Counted from the stretch's first letter, positions 1 through 9,182 are shown. The stretch is 58,592 nt of DNA from JAUXFS01 sp050329575 (GCA_050329575.1 JBHJOP010000069.1:1-58592); one strand, 5' to 3'. Notes: a model not told the origin generated them from the sequence alone. Numbers and translations are program-made.

Positions 1-1305
1 TACGACCAGGGCGCACGGATCTTCGTCGAGGTCGGCCCGAACAACAACCTCACCGGGTTCGTCCGCGACATCCTGCGTGATCGCGCCCATGTCGCGGTCG
101 CCGCCGACGATCCCAAGCGATCGAGCTTTCTGCAGATCCAGCACCTGCTCGCGCAGTTGTTCGTCCACAAGGTGCCGCTGAACCTGTCGCAGCTTCATCC
201 CCGGGACGGCGCCGGCGGGACGGATCCATCGCAAGAAGAACCCGCGCCCCGGCTGCAGCCGCACCTCCGCAGCGAACTGCCCTACCTGTCGCTTTCGGAC
301 GAGGAAGCGGCGCGCGTTCGCGGCCTGCTGGCGATGCCGCCGGCCGCCCCTGCAACCGCGCCGGCGCCGCAACCGCCTTCGCTGCCGGCCGGGGTCGCAC
401 CGCCCCGGACCGGACAGCGACCGCCGGACGGCATTGGTGCACGGCATCAACGGCCGGCGACGCCGATGCTCTCCAGCCATTTCCGGATGATGGACGAGTT
501 CCTGGACCAGCAGCGACGGATCGCCGGCGCCGCGGTGCAGGCGGCGAGGCCGCAAAGCCCGGTGACGACGCGGGACCTCAGCGTCGTGTTCGGACTGCCG
601 TCGCGGACCGACGTTTGCTTCGCGGCGTGGTCCACCGGGACGGCGCGAAGCGCGACGGCGAACGATCTCGCGGACCTCGCGCGGAGGATGCTGTCGCAGC
701 GCGAGCAGGCCACTTGGCACGAGCAGATCGCCGGGCGCCCTCCTCGCCGTCAGCGGGAATGGCTGCTCGGACGGGTGGCCGCCAAGAAGGCCGTGCAGCT
801 GTGGTATGCCCGCGCGCACGGTCCGCATCTGCGTCTCGACCAGATCGAGGTCCTGTACGGCGACAACAACAAGCCATGGGCATCGGTACTCGGCACCAAC
901 GGCGAGCGCCGGTCGCTGCCGCACATTTCGCTCAGTCACGTCGACGGCGCCGCGGTGGCGGTCAGCAGTACCGGCAGCGTCGGCATCGATCTCGAGAGCC
1001 CCGCCCGGATCCGCAGCCCCGACGGGGTGGCGCAGGTCGCGTTCTGCGAGTCCGAACGGGCGATCCTGAATCGGCGGTTCGGCGAGGATCCGGCGGACGC
1101 GACCGCGCTCCTCTGGAGCATCAAGGAAGCGGCCGCGAAAATGACTGGCAACGGCTTCGTCGGTCGCGAGCGGGCGGTTCGCCTGGTCGACCTGGCCGAC
1201 GACGGCCGCAGCGCCCGCGTCGACTGCCACGGCACCGACGTCGACGTTCACATCCGGCGGATCGGGGCGCTCTGCTGCGCCGTCGCGGTCCCGGCGGTCC
1301 GCTGA
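1..1305 (+). CDS. Polyketide synthase-type protein, C-terminal part, with terminal phosphopantetheinyl transferase domain (5' end outside window)
   Basis: The frame is open from the first base, so the N-terminus is missing; 434 residues are visible. The first ~20 residues contain EVGPNNNLTGF, typical of the end of an acyltransferase domain in iterative type I polyketide or PUFA-type synthases. A low-complexity Pro/Ala linker (about residues 60-190) leads to a 4'-phosphopantetheinyl transferase domain (about 235-430). Its motifs are WLLGR at 254, GIDLE at 328-332 (Mg-binding acids) and WSIKEAAAK from 372. The family transfers the phosphopantetheine arm from CoA to carrier proteins, so a built-in copy would self-activate the megasynthase. 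No DH or KR domain lies between acyltransferase and transferase in the visible part. A stand-alone acyl carrier protein lies at 15878. Family assignment is good; the product is unknown. Confidence 0.8.
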   Translation, partial: YDQGARIFVEVGPNNNLTGFVRDILRDRAHVAVAADDPKRSSFLQIQHLLAQLFVHKVPLNLSQLHPRDGAGGTDPSQEEPAPRLQPHLRSELPYLSLSDEEAARVRGLLAMPPAAPATAPAPQPPSLPAGVAPPRTGQRPPDGIGARHQRPATPMLSSHFRMMDEFLDQQRRIAGAAVQAARPQSPVTTRDLSVVFGLPSRTDVCFAAWSTGTARSATANDLADLARRMLSQREQATWHEQIAGRPPRRQREWLLGRVAAKKAVQLWYARAHGPHLRLDQIEVLYGDNNKPWASVLGTNGERRSLPHISLSHVDGAAVAVSSTGSVGIDLESPARIRSPDGVAQVAFCESERAILNRRFGEDPADATALLWSIKEAAAKMTGNGFVGRERAVRLVDLADDGRSARVDCHGTDVDVHIRRIGALCCAVAVPAVR

Positions 1306-1330
1306 CCGCCCGTCGCGGCGACGGCGACGA

Positions 1331-2323
1331 TCAACGGGAGCGGGCGGCGGCGTCCGGCTTCGGGTGCTCGACGAAGAACCGCCACGCCATCCGGTTGGTG
1401 GGAAAGGCGCCGGCGACGCGGACGCGGAACAGCCACTGCCAGAAGCCGGGGCGACTGCCCGGCCAGCCATGGCCGCCGTCGGCGACGAGACAGAACTCGA
1501 CGTCGCCGTGGTCGCGGCCGACGGACCGCCAACACGCGGTCCCGGCGTCGCGGTAGGTCTCGCGGCGGTCGCCCGTGCAACCGTTGTGACGACGCCAGAA
1601 CGCGAGCCCCTCCTCGACCGGCGGCCAGACGTTGCCGTGCGCCGTTCGCCGGCCCCGTCCGCCGCGCAGCGGCACGTTCTCGTCCCTGCCGCCGTGCACG
1701 TGGAGGACGGCGACCGGCGCGCGGGGAGCGCAGCCGCGGCTGACCATCGAACCGGCGACGACGGCGACGGCGGCGAAGACGTCCGAACACGTGCACGCCA
1801 GGTGATAGGCGAGCATGCCCCCTTTCGACGCGCCGATCGCGAAGATGCGACGTCCATCGATCGCATGGAAGCGGGCGATGTCATCGATCAAGGCCCTGAC
1901 GAACGCGACGTCGTCGACGCGATGCCGTTCCGCCCAGCCGACGGACTCGCCGCCGGCGTTCCAGGTCAGCCGCCGCGCCCGGTGCGGCCCAGTTCCGGCG
2001 GGATAGGCGAGCAGAAACCCCTCCCGTTCGGCAAGGTAGTGCAGCCGCGTCATGCGGGCGAAGCTGCGGGGATCGCCGCCGCCGCCGTGCAGCGCAACGA
2101 CCAGCGGCGCTTGGCGTCCGGGCCGCAACGACGTCGGGACATAGACGAGGCAGTGGCGCTCGAGGCCGCCGACGGTCATCGCGCGGGCGACGAACTGACG
2201 GCGCATCCGCCGCCGCGGCAGCGGCGGCCGGCGATCGGGGTCGCGGAGACCGGCACGCGTCCACGCCCGGGCGATCAGAAGGATCGCCGCTGCGACCGCC
2301 AGAACCAGAACCGCCTCAGACAC
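1331..2323 (-). CDS. Secreted or anchored esterase of the LpqC / PHB-depolymerase family
   Basis: 330 residues with a GTG start. A hydrophobic N-terminal segment (residues ~4-19) suggests a signal anchor or peptide. The alpha/beta-hydrolase features are in order: LHGGGG oxyanion loop, GASKGG nucleophile elbow (Ser), HGGRDENVP (acid) and DGGHGWPG (His), so the triad is complete. Paired cysteines (the CTC and RGC region, NGC, ACW, EFC) fit an exported disulfide-bonded enzyme. Members hydrolyse short polyhydroxyalkanoates, feruloyl esters or related acyl esters; the substrate here cannot be told. A paralog with the same layout lies at 10595-11566 on the same strand. The gene is convergent with the synthase gene (25-bp gap) and 42 bp downstream of the propeller gene at 2366, so it may share its transcript. 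Confidence 0.8.
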   Translation of the reverse strand: MSEAVLVLAVAAAILLIARAWTRAGLRDPDRRPPLPRRRMRRQFVARAMTVGGLERHCLVYVPTSLRPGRQAPLVVALHGGGGDPRSFARMTRLHYLAEREGFLLAYPAGTGPHRARRLTWNAGGESVGWAERHRVDDVAFVRALIDDIARFHAIDGRRIFAIGASKGGMLAYHLACTCSDVFAAVAVVAGSMVSRGCAPRAPVAVLHVHGGRDENVPLRGGRGRRTAHGNVWPPVEEGLAFWRRHNGCTGDRRETYRDAGTACWRSVGRDHGDVEFCLVADGGHGWPGSRPGFWQWLFRVRVAGAFPTNRMAWRFFVEHPKPDAAARSR

Positions 2324-2365
2324 GCGCGACTCGCTGCATCGTCGGCGCGCGGCGCGCGTCGGTCC

Positions 2366-3943
2366 TCACCGCCGCTGGTGGTCCTTGCGGCCGAGCCAGA
2401 TCTCCATGCCGCCGTCGGGATTGTCCTCGTAGACTCCCGGTCGGCCGCCGGGCCTCGCCACCCGCGGACCGAACGGGTTGACGGTACCGACCGCGAGACC
2501 GTATGGGGTCGGCACGATGCCGCGGATGCCGTAGTTGTAGGGGTTGTCGAACCCGTTGGTGGTCACCGGCAGCCAGTTCTCGCCATCGAAACTGCGATAG
2601 AGGGCGGCCCCGGCGAGGCCGGAGAAGATCTTCTCCGGTCCGAGCCGGTAGTAGAGGTTGCGGAACAGCTCCGGCCACTGGTCCCGGCGGGAATAGATCA
2701 TCATCAGGCTCCAGTCGAAGGTGCCGACATACAGCCACCCGTCATAGGCCCCCATCCGCCAGAAATAGCCGGCGAAAATGCTGTCGTAACCGGGTCCGAA
2801 GCCGGACAGCGCCTCCTTGTAGCCGTCCGGGGTGTCGCGCGACAGCCCGACGAGCAGGTCCCAGCTTCCATCGGGATGAATGCGGATCAGCTCGGGCCCC
2901 GCCGGTCCGACCTTGTTGGGAACGTCGATGCCGCCGTGCTGAATGCCGCTGCCGACATAGAGGGCGTTCTTGAACACGCACAGACTGGCGGCGCCCTGAT
3001 TGTTCCTGCCGCGATAGGCGCCTTCGGTGATCACCCGCTCCCAGCGGTAAGGCGGATCGCCCTCGGCGGTCGTCCGCCAGATCTGGAAGCCGGCAAGATT
3101 GGTGGTTCCGGCGTAAAGGTGGTCGCCGCAGCCGATCATCTCGAAGATGCCCATGTTGCCGGGGTCGCCGAAGTCGGGCTCGTTGACCGCGGCCCAGGTC
3201 CCAGCGACCGGATCCCGGGTCTCGAACACCAGGGTCAGGTTGGAGGTGTTGGGATTGCCGCCGGGCTTGCCGGTGGCGGCGGTGAACAGGCGGCCCTTGA
3301 ACGGCACCAGCAGGCGGAGCGTATAGACCACCTCGCCGAAGGCGTCGGGCTTGCTGACCGGTCGGTAGGTCTCGCCGTCCTCGCTGCGCAGGATGGTGGT
3401 TCCCCGCCCCTTGGCCGAGGCGAAGGTGCTGGTGTAGAGCACCGGCTTCGGGTCGCGTTCACCCTGGAACACGGTCATGCAGCGATAGCCGACGTCGCGC
3501 GGCACGGTGGTGCCGTCGGTGCCGACGATGGTCGGCGAGCGGAACACCTCGGTCCAGCGGTCGGCCGCCGCGTCGTAGCGATGGATCTGCGCCCGCATGT
3601 CCTGCTCATAGAGGCGCTCCGGACACTCGACCGGCCAGTCGACGAGCCGGGTGGTCATCTTCGAGAACTTGAGCATGCACAGGTTGCTGCGGGTGGTGCC
3701 GACGTAGAGCCGGTCCTCGAACCACTCCATGGAATGGCAATAGGCGTTGAGCGGATCCCCGAGCCCGTTGCGCCCAATCCGGCGGAAATCCTGGAACGAC
3801 AGGCCGGGCGGCGGCGCCGGATCGGCGGGGAACGCCACATCGACGCCCATGCCGCCGTCGTCCACAGGCGTTGGCTTGTCCGAAACCCGCGATGAGGCGC
3901 CCATTGCGCTCCCGGCCCCCTGAGGTCCTCGACCCGTCGACAT
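2366..3943 (-). CDS. Uncharacterised beta-propeller-like protein with LYVGT-type repeats
   Basis: 525 residues with no family I can name. The sequence shows recurring blade-like units containing an L-Y/A-V/A-G-T/S strand (RLYVGTTRSN, HLYAGTTNLA, ALYVGSGIQ, WLYVGTFDW, GLAVGTVNP) spaced roughly 80-110 residues apart, with many aromatic and Asp-Gly turns. This is the appearance of a multi-bladed propeller. There is no clear signal peptide: the N-terminus is polar (MSTGRGPQGAGSAMGASS). The same-strand gene downstream is the esterase at 1331, and the start is divergent from the secreted paralog pair at 4203/5800, so the three may form one exported-protein locus. No catalytic residues can be proposed. 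It is a real gene by length, codon use and repeat periodicity. Confidence 0.7.
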   Translation of the reverse strand: MSTGRGPQGAGSAMGASSRVSDKPTPVDDGGMGVDVAFPADPAPPPGLSFQDFRRIGRNGLGDPLNAYCHSMEWFEDRLYVGTTRSNLCMLKFSKMTTRLVDWPVECPERLYEQDMRAQIHRYDAAADRWTEVFRSPTIVGTDGTTVPRDVGYRCMTVFQGERDPKPVLYTSTFASAKGRGTTILRSEDGETYRPVSKPDAFGEVVYTLRLLVPFKGRLFTAATGKPGGNPNTSNLTLVFETRDPVAGTWAAVNEPDFGDPGNMGIFEMIGCGDHLYAGTTNLAGFQIWRTTAEGDPPYRWERVITEGAYRGRNNQGAASLCVFKNALYVGSGIQHGGIDVPNKVGPAGPELIRIHPDGSWDLLVGLSRDTPDGYKEALSGFGPGYDSIFAGYFWRMGAYDGWLYVGTFDWSLMMIYSRRDQWPELFRNLYYRLGPEKIFSGLAGAALYRSFDGENWLPVTTNGFDNPYNYGIRGIVPTPYGLAVGTVNPFGPRVARPGGRPGVYEDNPDGGMEIWLGRKDHQRR

Positions 3944-4071
3944 GCAGTGTGCGGCCGCTCGATCGGTCGGCGCCGCTGGAGGGCGCCAGCATACACAACC
4001 GCTCGATCGTCCAAAAGCGGATCGCGCCCGATGCGACCGCCGCCGTGGCCGCAGAGCGAAACCGCCGATGG

Positions 4072-4100
4072 TTGTCGCGTCGGGTTCTCTCCGCTACACT
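4072..4100 (+). promoter_or_regulatory. Candidate sigma70-type promoter for the secreted paralog pair
   Basis: TTGTCG at 4072-4077 and TACACT at 4095-4100 are separated by exactly 17 bp, and lie about 100 bp upstream of the ATG at 4203. This is pattern matching only. It is supported by its position in the 259-bp divergent intergenic region between 3943 and 4203. Confidence 0.4.
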
Positions 4101-4202
4101 TTCGTGAAAACAGGAGCGCCTCATGCGGAAGAGAACACCTGCACGCCGAAGGGCTGAGGGTGCCCGCGGTAGGTCCTGGGGCGCCGGAAGAGGAGGTTGG
4201 TC

Positions 4203-5606
4203 ATGAGCCATCGTTCGCCGTTCCGCCGCTTGCGGCGGGCAGACGGGTGGCGGCGGATCCTGCCGATGGTGCTGGCGTTGGTCTTCGCGGCGCCGGCGGG
4301 CGCCGAGCCGTTCGCGCCCCGCTGCTGGGACGCCGCACCCGGGTTCAACGACGTCAAGGACTTCGACTTCGACCCGGAGACCATGCTCGCCACCTGGCAG
4401 AACGATCCGGTGCTCACCGCGGACGGCACGCTGGTGCATCCGGGTTGGATCACCATCGCGCCCTATGACGGCGATGGCAACATCGTCGTCGACCAGCGGC
4501 TGGAATGCGTCGAGTGCTCTCCGGCGCCGATGGGCGTCACGGTGGCGGCGGGGGAAGTCGTCACCGTCGGCGGCACCACCTCCCTTTACTTCACGTCGAT
4601 GTCGGAGGACGAGACGACGGTGCGCATCGGCAAGCTGACGCGGCACGCGCCTGAAGATTGGCGGCTCTCGTTCCTGCCCGAGAGCGACGGACGCGTGCTG
4701 TTGATGCCCGGCGTCGACCCGGCAGATGTTGCGCCGAGGGTCTACTATCGGACGATGGCGGGCACCTTCAGCGCCCCGGACGCCGTCCAGCTGCCGCTGT
4801 CGCAGAGGTTCGTCAGGACGGGGTGGGGCTGGCGCTGGGACGACGACAGCCCGGCGCCGATCGATGTCGCCATGGATCCGGCGCCGTTTCTGCCGCAGAA
4901 CGTCATCGGAGGAGAGTTTACCGGGAGGTTCCTCCCGGACGGCTCGAAACTGGTCCACCGGGCGGCGATATGGAAGACGTGGATCGACCTCCTCCTCAAC
5001 CGTCCGCGACTGATTCCGGCCATCTACGACTTCGAGACCAACCGCTCTCGGCTGCTGCTGGCCGACCGGCGGGATCTGACGGAACTGGCCGAATACACTT
5101 GGCCGGTGACATTCAGCGCGCCAGAGCTCGGCGGCGACGCCGCTGTCGTCGGGATCGTCAAGAACCGTCCCGAGACCGTCAACCACGTGGTGGTCTGGCG
5201 GCAGCAAGAGGACGGCGGCTGGATCGAGTGGAGCCGGATCCCGCCGGTCGACCCCGACTATCCCTGCTACTTCCACCCGGAGGGGTTCTCCGTGAACGGC
5301 AGGTCTTACGTCGTCGTCGAGGCCTACCGGTTGCGGATGTGCCAGACCGATCTTGTCTTCCCGACCCCGTCGATCATCGTCGTCGCATCGGTCGACCCCA
5401 CCACGCCGGACGCCGAACGGGTGCGGCGGGTGGTCAGCGTCGAACCGGATGCCGGACGCACGTCGATGAAGACGGACGCGGAAGCGGTCACCATCGCCGG
5501 CAATGAGGGTGAGCACGCGAGGATCTACTATCGGGATTATGGATCCCCGTTCGGCTGGCTGTCGGGAGGGCCTTCGACGTTCACGGTCTGTGATCCCGAT
5601 CTGTGA
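4203..5606 (+). CDS. Secreted protein of unknown function, tandem paralog A
   Basis: 467 residues. The ATG at 4203 is chosen over an in-frame TTG at 4197 because AGGAGG (4191-4196) is 6 bases from the ATG and abuts the TTG. A signal peptide is clear: an Arg-rich n-region, hydrophobic LPMVLALVFAAPAGAE, and cleavage near AGA-E. The mature part shares blocks with the next gene, including FAPRCW(D/N)AAPG, ATWQNDPV, ECSPAPM, SEDETTVR, LSFLPESDG, PAIYDFETN, PVDPDYPC and PTPSI. Conserved cysteines (RCW, ECVECS, YPCYF, MCQT, TVCD) suggest disulfides in the periplasm or outside the cell. No known domain was recognised. The alternating short hydrophobic stretches would fit a beta-propeller, which is speculation. 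Confidence 0.75.
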   Translation: MSHRSPFRRLRRADGWRRILPMVLALVFAAPAGAEPFAPRCWDAAPGFNDVKDFDFDPETMLATWQNDPVLTADGTLVHPGWITIAPYDGDGNIVVDQRLECVECSPAPMGVTVAAGEVVTVGGTTSLYFTSMSEDETTVRIGKLTRHAPEDWRLSFLPESDGRVLLMPGVDPADVAPRVYYRTMAGTFSAPDAVQLPLSQRFVRTGWGWRWDDDSPAPIDVAMDPAPFLPQNVIGGEFTGRFLPDGSKLVHRAAIWKTWIDLLLNRPRLIPAIYDFETNRSRLLLADRRDLTELAEYTWPVTFSAPELGGDAAVVGIVKNRPETVNHVVVWRQQEDGGWIEWSRIPPVDPDYPCYFHPEGFSVNGRSYVVVEAYRLRMCQTDLVFPTPSIIVVASVDPTTPDAERVRRVVSVEPDAGRTSMKTDAEAVTIAGNEGEHARIYYRDYGSPFGWLSGGPSTFTVCDPDL

Positions 5607-5799
5607 CAGGCCGGGTCCGCGGGCGACGAGGACAGGTCTCACGCCGGCGGCGCCGCGCGGCGGTTCGTTGATGGCCGGTGCCGTCTCCTGTAGGATCAGT
5701 CCGGAGAACAGGGCGAAGGAACCAACCGGCGCCCTGCAATGAAACCGCGTGCCGTGGTCGTGGGGGCGAAAACCGGTGCGCCAACAAGGAGGGCGAGAC

Positions 5800-7176
5800 G
5801 TGGGCGTTCGCGAGTCCTGGGTGTCGTCGACGACGGCACGTCGGCTTTCGGTGATGGTCGTGGTGGTGGCGGGCGTCGGTGCGGCGAGGCCGGCATCCGC
5901 CGACGACTTCGCTCCCCGCTGCTGGAACGCGGCGCCCGGCGTCGACGCCGCCGCCGACATCGAGTTCGACTCCGCAACGATGCGGGCGACATGGCAGAAC
6001 GACCCGGTGTTCGCGCCCGACGGGACGCTGATCAAGCGCGGCTGGGTCACCGTCGCGCCGCTCGGCACCGAGGGCAGTATCCTCATGGATCAGGCGTCGG
6101 AATGCTTCGAGTGCTCTCCCGCCCCGATGTCGCTGACTCTCGGCGGGCCCGAGTTCCTGAGCGTCGACGGCCAGAACTTCCTCTACTTCTCGTCGCTGTC
6201 GGAGGACGAGACCACCGTCCGGCTGGCCAAGCTGAGCGAGCAGCCGTCGGGGGAGTGGGCGCTGTCGTTCCTCCCCGAGAGCGATGGCAAGGTGATGTTC
6301 GTGCCCGGTGTCGACTCGTCGGATGCCGGGGTCAAGGTGTTCTACCGAACGGTCACCGGCAGCTATGCGACCGGGTTCCAGCGGGTCGACTGGGGCTGGC
6401 GGGTCGACGATCCGCTGTTCGTCGAGGACGTCACCATGGACCCCCGTCCCTTCGTCAAGAAGGCCGGATACTGGGGCAACGCCGGCGATTTCTCCGGACG
6501 GATCCTGCCCGACGGCTCCAAGCTCGCCCACCGGGCGCTCCAGTATCGGACGCTGCTCGACCTGCTGCTCGGCCGCCCGCGCCTGGTTCCCGCCATCTAC
6601 GATTTCGAGACCAACCAGACCCGGCCGCTCCTCGACAATCCTCGCGACCAGACGGAACTCGTCGAGGCGACCTGGCCGACGGCGTTCGAGGCTCCCGAAC
6701 TCGACGGCGATCCGGTCATCCTCGCGGTCGCCAAGATCCGCCCTCAGATGACCAACGAGGTCGTCGCCTGGCGGCAGGATGCGACCGGCAAGTGGGTCGA
6801 GTGGAGCCGCATCGCCCCCGTCGATCCCGACTATCCGTGTTTCTGGAACCCGCAAGGGTTCGTGGTCGACGGCAGATCCTACGTGTCGGTGAGTGCCTTC
6901 CAGCCGCTCGCTTGCTACTTCGGCTTCACCATTCCGACTCCCTCGATCGTCTGGATCGCCTCCCTCGATCCCGACCTCCCCGAGGACGAGCGGGTGCGAC
7001 GGATCGTGAGCGCCGAGGCCGTCCCCGGCCGGGTCTCGTTCAAGACCGACAACGAGGCAGCGGTGATCAACGGCAACGATGCCCGGGTCTACTACATCGA
7101 TCTGCCGACACCGCTCGATCTCGTGCTCGGAACGCCGTCCGTGCTCACGGTGTGCGAGACCGGCCTCAAGCGGTAG
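5800..7176 (+). CDS. Secreted protein of unknown function, tandem paralog B
   Basis: 458 residues. The GTG start at 5800 follows AAGGAGGG at 5786-5793. A longer frame upstream (from 5749) has no such site. The signal peptide is a hydrophobic VMVVVVAGVGAARPASA ending near SADD. It is collinear with the protein at 4203 over nearly its whole length, with the same Cys positions (RCW, ECFECS, YPCFW, ACYF, TVCE). Paralog A carries a ~12-residue insertion near its middle (around DAVQLPLSQR), while B carries extra residues near KKAGYWGNAGDF. The pair arose by tandem duplication and the intergenic gap is 193 bp. Function unknown. Confidence 0.75.
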   Translation: MGVRESWVSSTTARRLSVMVVVVAGVGAARPASADDFAPRCWNAAPGVDAAADIEFDSATMRATWQNDPVFAPDGTLIKRGWVTVAPLGTEGSILMDQASECFECSPAPMSLTLGGPEFLSVDGQNFLYFSSLSEDETTVRLAKLSEQPSGEWALSFLPESDGKVMFVPGVDSSDAGVKVFYRTVTGSYATGFQRVDWGWRVDDPLFVEDVTMDPRPFVKKAGYWGNAGDFSGRILPDGSKLAHRALQYRTLLDLLLGRPRLVPAIYDFETNQTRPLLDNPRDQTELVEATWPTAFEAPELDGDPVILAVAKIRPQMTNEVVAWRQDATGKWVEWSRIAPVDPDYPCFWNPQGFVVDGRSYVSVSAFQPLACYFGFTIPTPSIVWIASLDPDLPEDERVRRIVSAEAVPGRVSFKTDNEAAVINGNDARVYYIDLPTPLDLVLGTPSVLTVCETGLKR

Positions 7177-7406
7177 CGGCGGCGCCGACACGCATTCCCG
7201 CGGAGGGCCGGATCGGCGCGCCGGCCGGGGATCGGTGTCGCCGGATACCGCTCGGCGTGCCCAGACCCCGCGGCCTTAGGGGAGCGACGACGTGGTGCGG
7301 TATCGGTTATTGAACTGACTTGAGGGCCCGATCGGGATACTGGCAATCGATCCATACTTCGGCGAGGGCCGGCGGGCTGCCGGCGGACTCCCGACTCAGA
7401 GCTGCC

Positions 7407-8363
7407 ATGAACGTTTCAAACGGTCGTGCCGAGGGCTTCAAGGTCCCGATCTTCGTCCTGGCGCCGCCGCGCTCGTTCACTTCGATCTTCTGCGGCGCTC
7501 TCGGCGTCCACCCGGAACTGTTCGGCGTCCCGGAACTGAACCTGTTCCAGGTTGCCGACATGACCGAGTTCCTGACCGGTCCGGAGAAAATGCCGGCACC
7601 GGCCCGGGTGGTGTGGCGCCTACGCGGCAAGGAGGGGCTGCTGCGGACGCTCGCCGAATTGTACGCCGGCGAGCAGACCATCCGCAGCGTCGAGATGGCG
7701 GAGCGCTGGATCCGCGTCCGCCGGAACCGCGCGGTCGCCGACGTCTACCGGGAGGTGTGCCGCAAGGTCTATCCGCGCCGGATCGTCGACAAGAGCCCCG
7801 CCTACGCCTCGCGGTCACGGTTTCTCGACCACATCCTGACCGTCTTTCCGGACGCCTTGTTCATTCATCTCGTCCGCCACCCGCGCGGGCAATGCGAGTC
7901 GGTGATGAAGACCCGGGGATTCCCGGTCTGGGCGTTGTTCCAGAACGCGATCGACCGCTCCGCCGATCCGCCGCAGATCGATCCGCAGATCCTGTGGCAT
8001 GACATGAACGTACGCATCCTCAACTTCCTGGAGAGAGTCCCGGAGCAGAACTGGACGCGGGTGCAGGGCGAAACCTTCATGTCGGACACCGATGGCGAAC
8101 TCGAGCGGATCTGCCGCTGGCTCGGCATCTCCGGCTCCGAGGAAGCGATGCGATCGATGCGCCACCCGGAACACTCGCCGTTCGCGTGCTTCGGGCCGAT
8201 CAACGCCGCCTATGGCAACGATCCCAACTTTCTGCGCTCCCCCTACCTGCGGCCGCAGCGGCTCGAAGACCAGAGCCTGGACGGTCCGGTGCGCTGGCGG
8301 CAAGACGGGGCCGGCTTCCATCCCCGGGTGGTCGCCCTCGCCCGAAGCTTCGGCTACGATTGA
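7407..8363 (+). CDS. PAPS-dependent sulfotransferase family protein
   Basis: 318 residues from the ATG at 7407. An upstream in-frame ATG at 7320 would add 29 unrelated residues. The 5'-phosphosulfate loop is APPRSFTS (residues 19-26), in the usual N-terminal place. The 3'-phosphate motif is LVRHPRGQCESVM (155-167). Between them lies DKSPAYASR, the region that usually carries the catalytic base and substrate contacts. Members transfer sulfate from PAPS to lipid, sugar or small-molecule hydroxyls. The setting (PKS, methyltransferases, ACP) suggests a secondary-metabolite or cell-surface lipid acceptor, but the substrate is unknown. It is convergent with the methyltransferase at 8418 (54-bp gap). 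Confidence 0.85.
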   Translation: MNVSNGRAEGFKVPIFVLAPPRSFTSIFCGALGVHPELFGVPELNLFQVADMTEFLTGPEKMPAPARVVWRLRGKEGLLRTLAELYAGEQTIRSVEMAERWIRVRRNRAVADVYREVCRKVYPRRIVDKSPAYASRSRFLDHILTVFPDALFIHLVRHPRGQCESVMKTRGFPVWALFQNAIDRSADPPQIDPQILWHDMNVRILNFLERVPEQNWTRVQGETFMSDTDGELERICRWLGISGSEEAMRSMRHPEHSPFACFGPINAAYGNDPNFLRSPYLRPQRLEDQSLDGPVRWRQDGAGFHPRVVALARSFGYD

Positions 8364-8417
8364 CCGGCTCGCGCCTTCCGAGGGGACGGCCGCGGTTCGG
8401 ACCCGGGCCGACCGGGT

Positions 8418-9182
8418 TCACGTCTTTGCCGCGTGGACGAGAAGGTAGGTATGCGTCGCCTGCATCAGCCGCACGACGTTCCGGATGCGCACGAACGCCG
8501 CCTTCCGCATCTGCCCCTCCTGCACCTTCCCCATTGCGAAGCGGCAGACGCCGTCGGCGAACCGCGCGATGCAGGGCTCCGTCGCGTCGACGACATCGAC
8601 GCACGAGAAGCCGGCGCGGCCATAGAGCTCTCGGTAGGCATCGATGCCCTCGACGTAGTTGGCGGGCAGCTGGCGGGGAAACTGCTTCGGCTTCAGGATG
8701 TCGGACAGCACCAGATGCCCGCCCGGCCGCAACACGCGGTGGGCCTCGCGAAGGAAACGTTCGCGCGTATCGAACAGAAAGGCGGCTTCGACGCAGATGA
8801 TATTGTCGAACGATGCATCTTCGAAGTCCAACCGACAGGCGTCCATGGACAGAAACGTGACCTGCGGCAGCTTCTCGCGGCAGATTTCCAGGTGCTTGTC
8901 AGAGATGTTTATGGCGGTGACATCGGTCGGCGAAAAATACTTTAACAGGTATTGCGTGGTGGCGCCCTTGCCGCACGCGACGTCGAGGATGCTCCCCCGC
9001 TTCTCGGGGATCGCGGCGAGGAGCATCTCCAGCAGAGTCTCGCAGGCCTCGCGAGCGCTGCGGGTCGACGGCTGCCAATAGCCGAAGTTCAGGAAGTCGC
9101 TGTGCTCGTAGAACTCGTGATTGACTTTCCACCCGACCCGTTCGTCGTACAGCCGCTGCACGCCGCGCGTCCACTCGGTCAT
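8418..9182 (-). CDS. Class I SAM-dependent methyltransferase
   Basis: 254 residues. Motif I is SILDVACGKGATTQYL (about residues 64-79), followed by a ribose-binding acid region (TDVTAINIS), SFDNIICVEAAF (motif II) and VLRPGGHLVLSDIL (motif III). This is the layout of small-molecule methyltransferases of the UbiE/tocopherol/sarcosine type. The N-terminal NHEFYEHSDFLNFGYW resembles the entry segment of natural-product C- and O-methyltransferases. The neighbouring gene at 9247 on the same strand is also methyltransferase-like, 64 bp away, so the two may be cotranscribed. Acceptor unknown. Confidence 0.85.
   Translation of the reverse strand: MTEWTRGVQRLYDERVGWKVNHEFYEHSDFLNFGYWQPSTRSAREACETLLEMLLAAIPEKRGSILDVACGKGATTQYLLKYFSPTDVTAINISDKHLEICREKLPQVTFLSMDACRLDFEDASFDNIICVEAAFLFDTRERFLREAHRVLRPGGHLVLSDILKPKQFPRQLPANYVEGIDAYRELYGRAGFSCVDVVDATEPCIARFADGVCRFAMGKVQEGQMRKAAFVRIRNVVRLMQATHTYLLVHAAKT

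Noticed and set aside
1364..3895. Very long open frame on the plus strand opposite the esterase and propeller genes
   Set aside because: Third-position GC bias opens the antisense frame. The product is low-complexity, rich in Gly, Asp and Arg, and has no domain, while the minus-strand genes have clear family or repeat features.
3606..6086. 826-residue open frame on the minus strand across the secreted paralogs
   Set aside because: Antisense shadow. The plus-strand genes have signal peptides, ribosome sites and mutual similarity; the antisense product has none.
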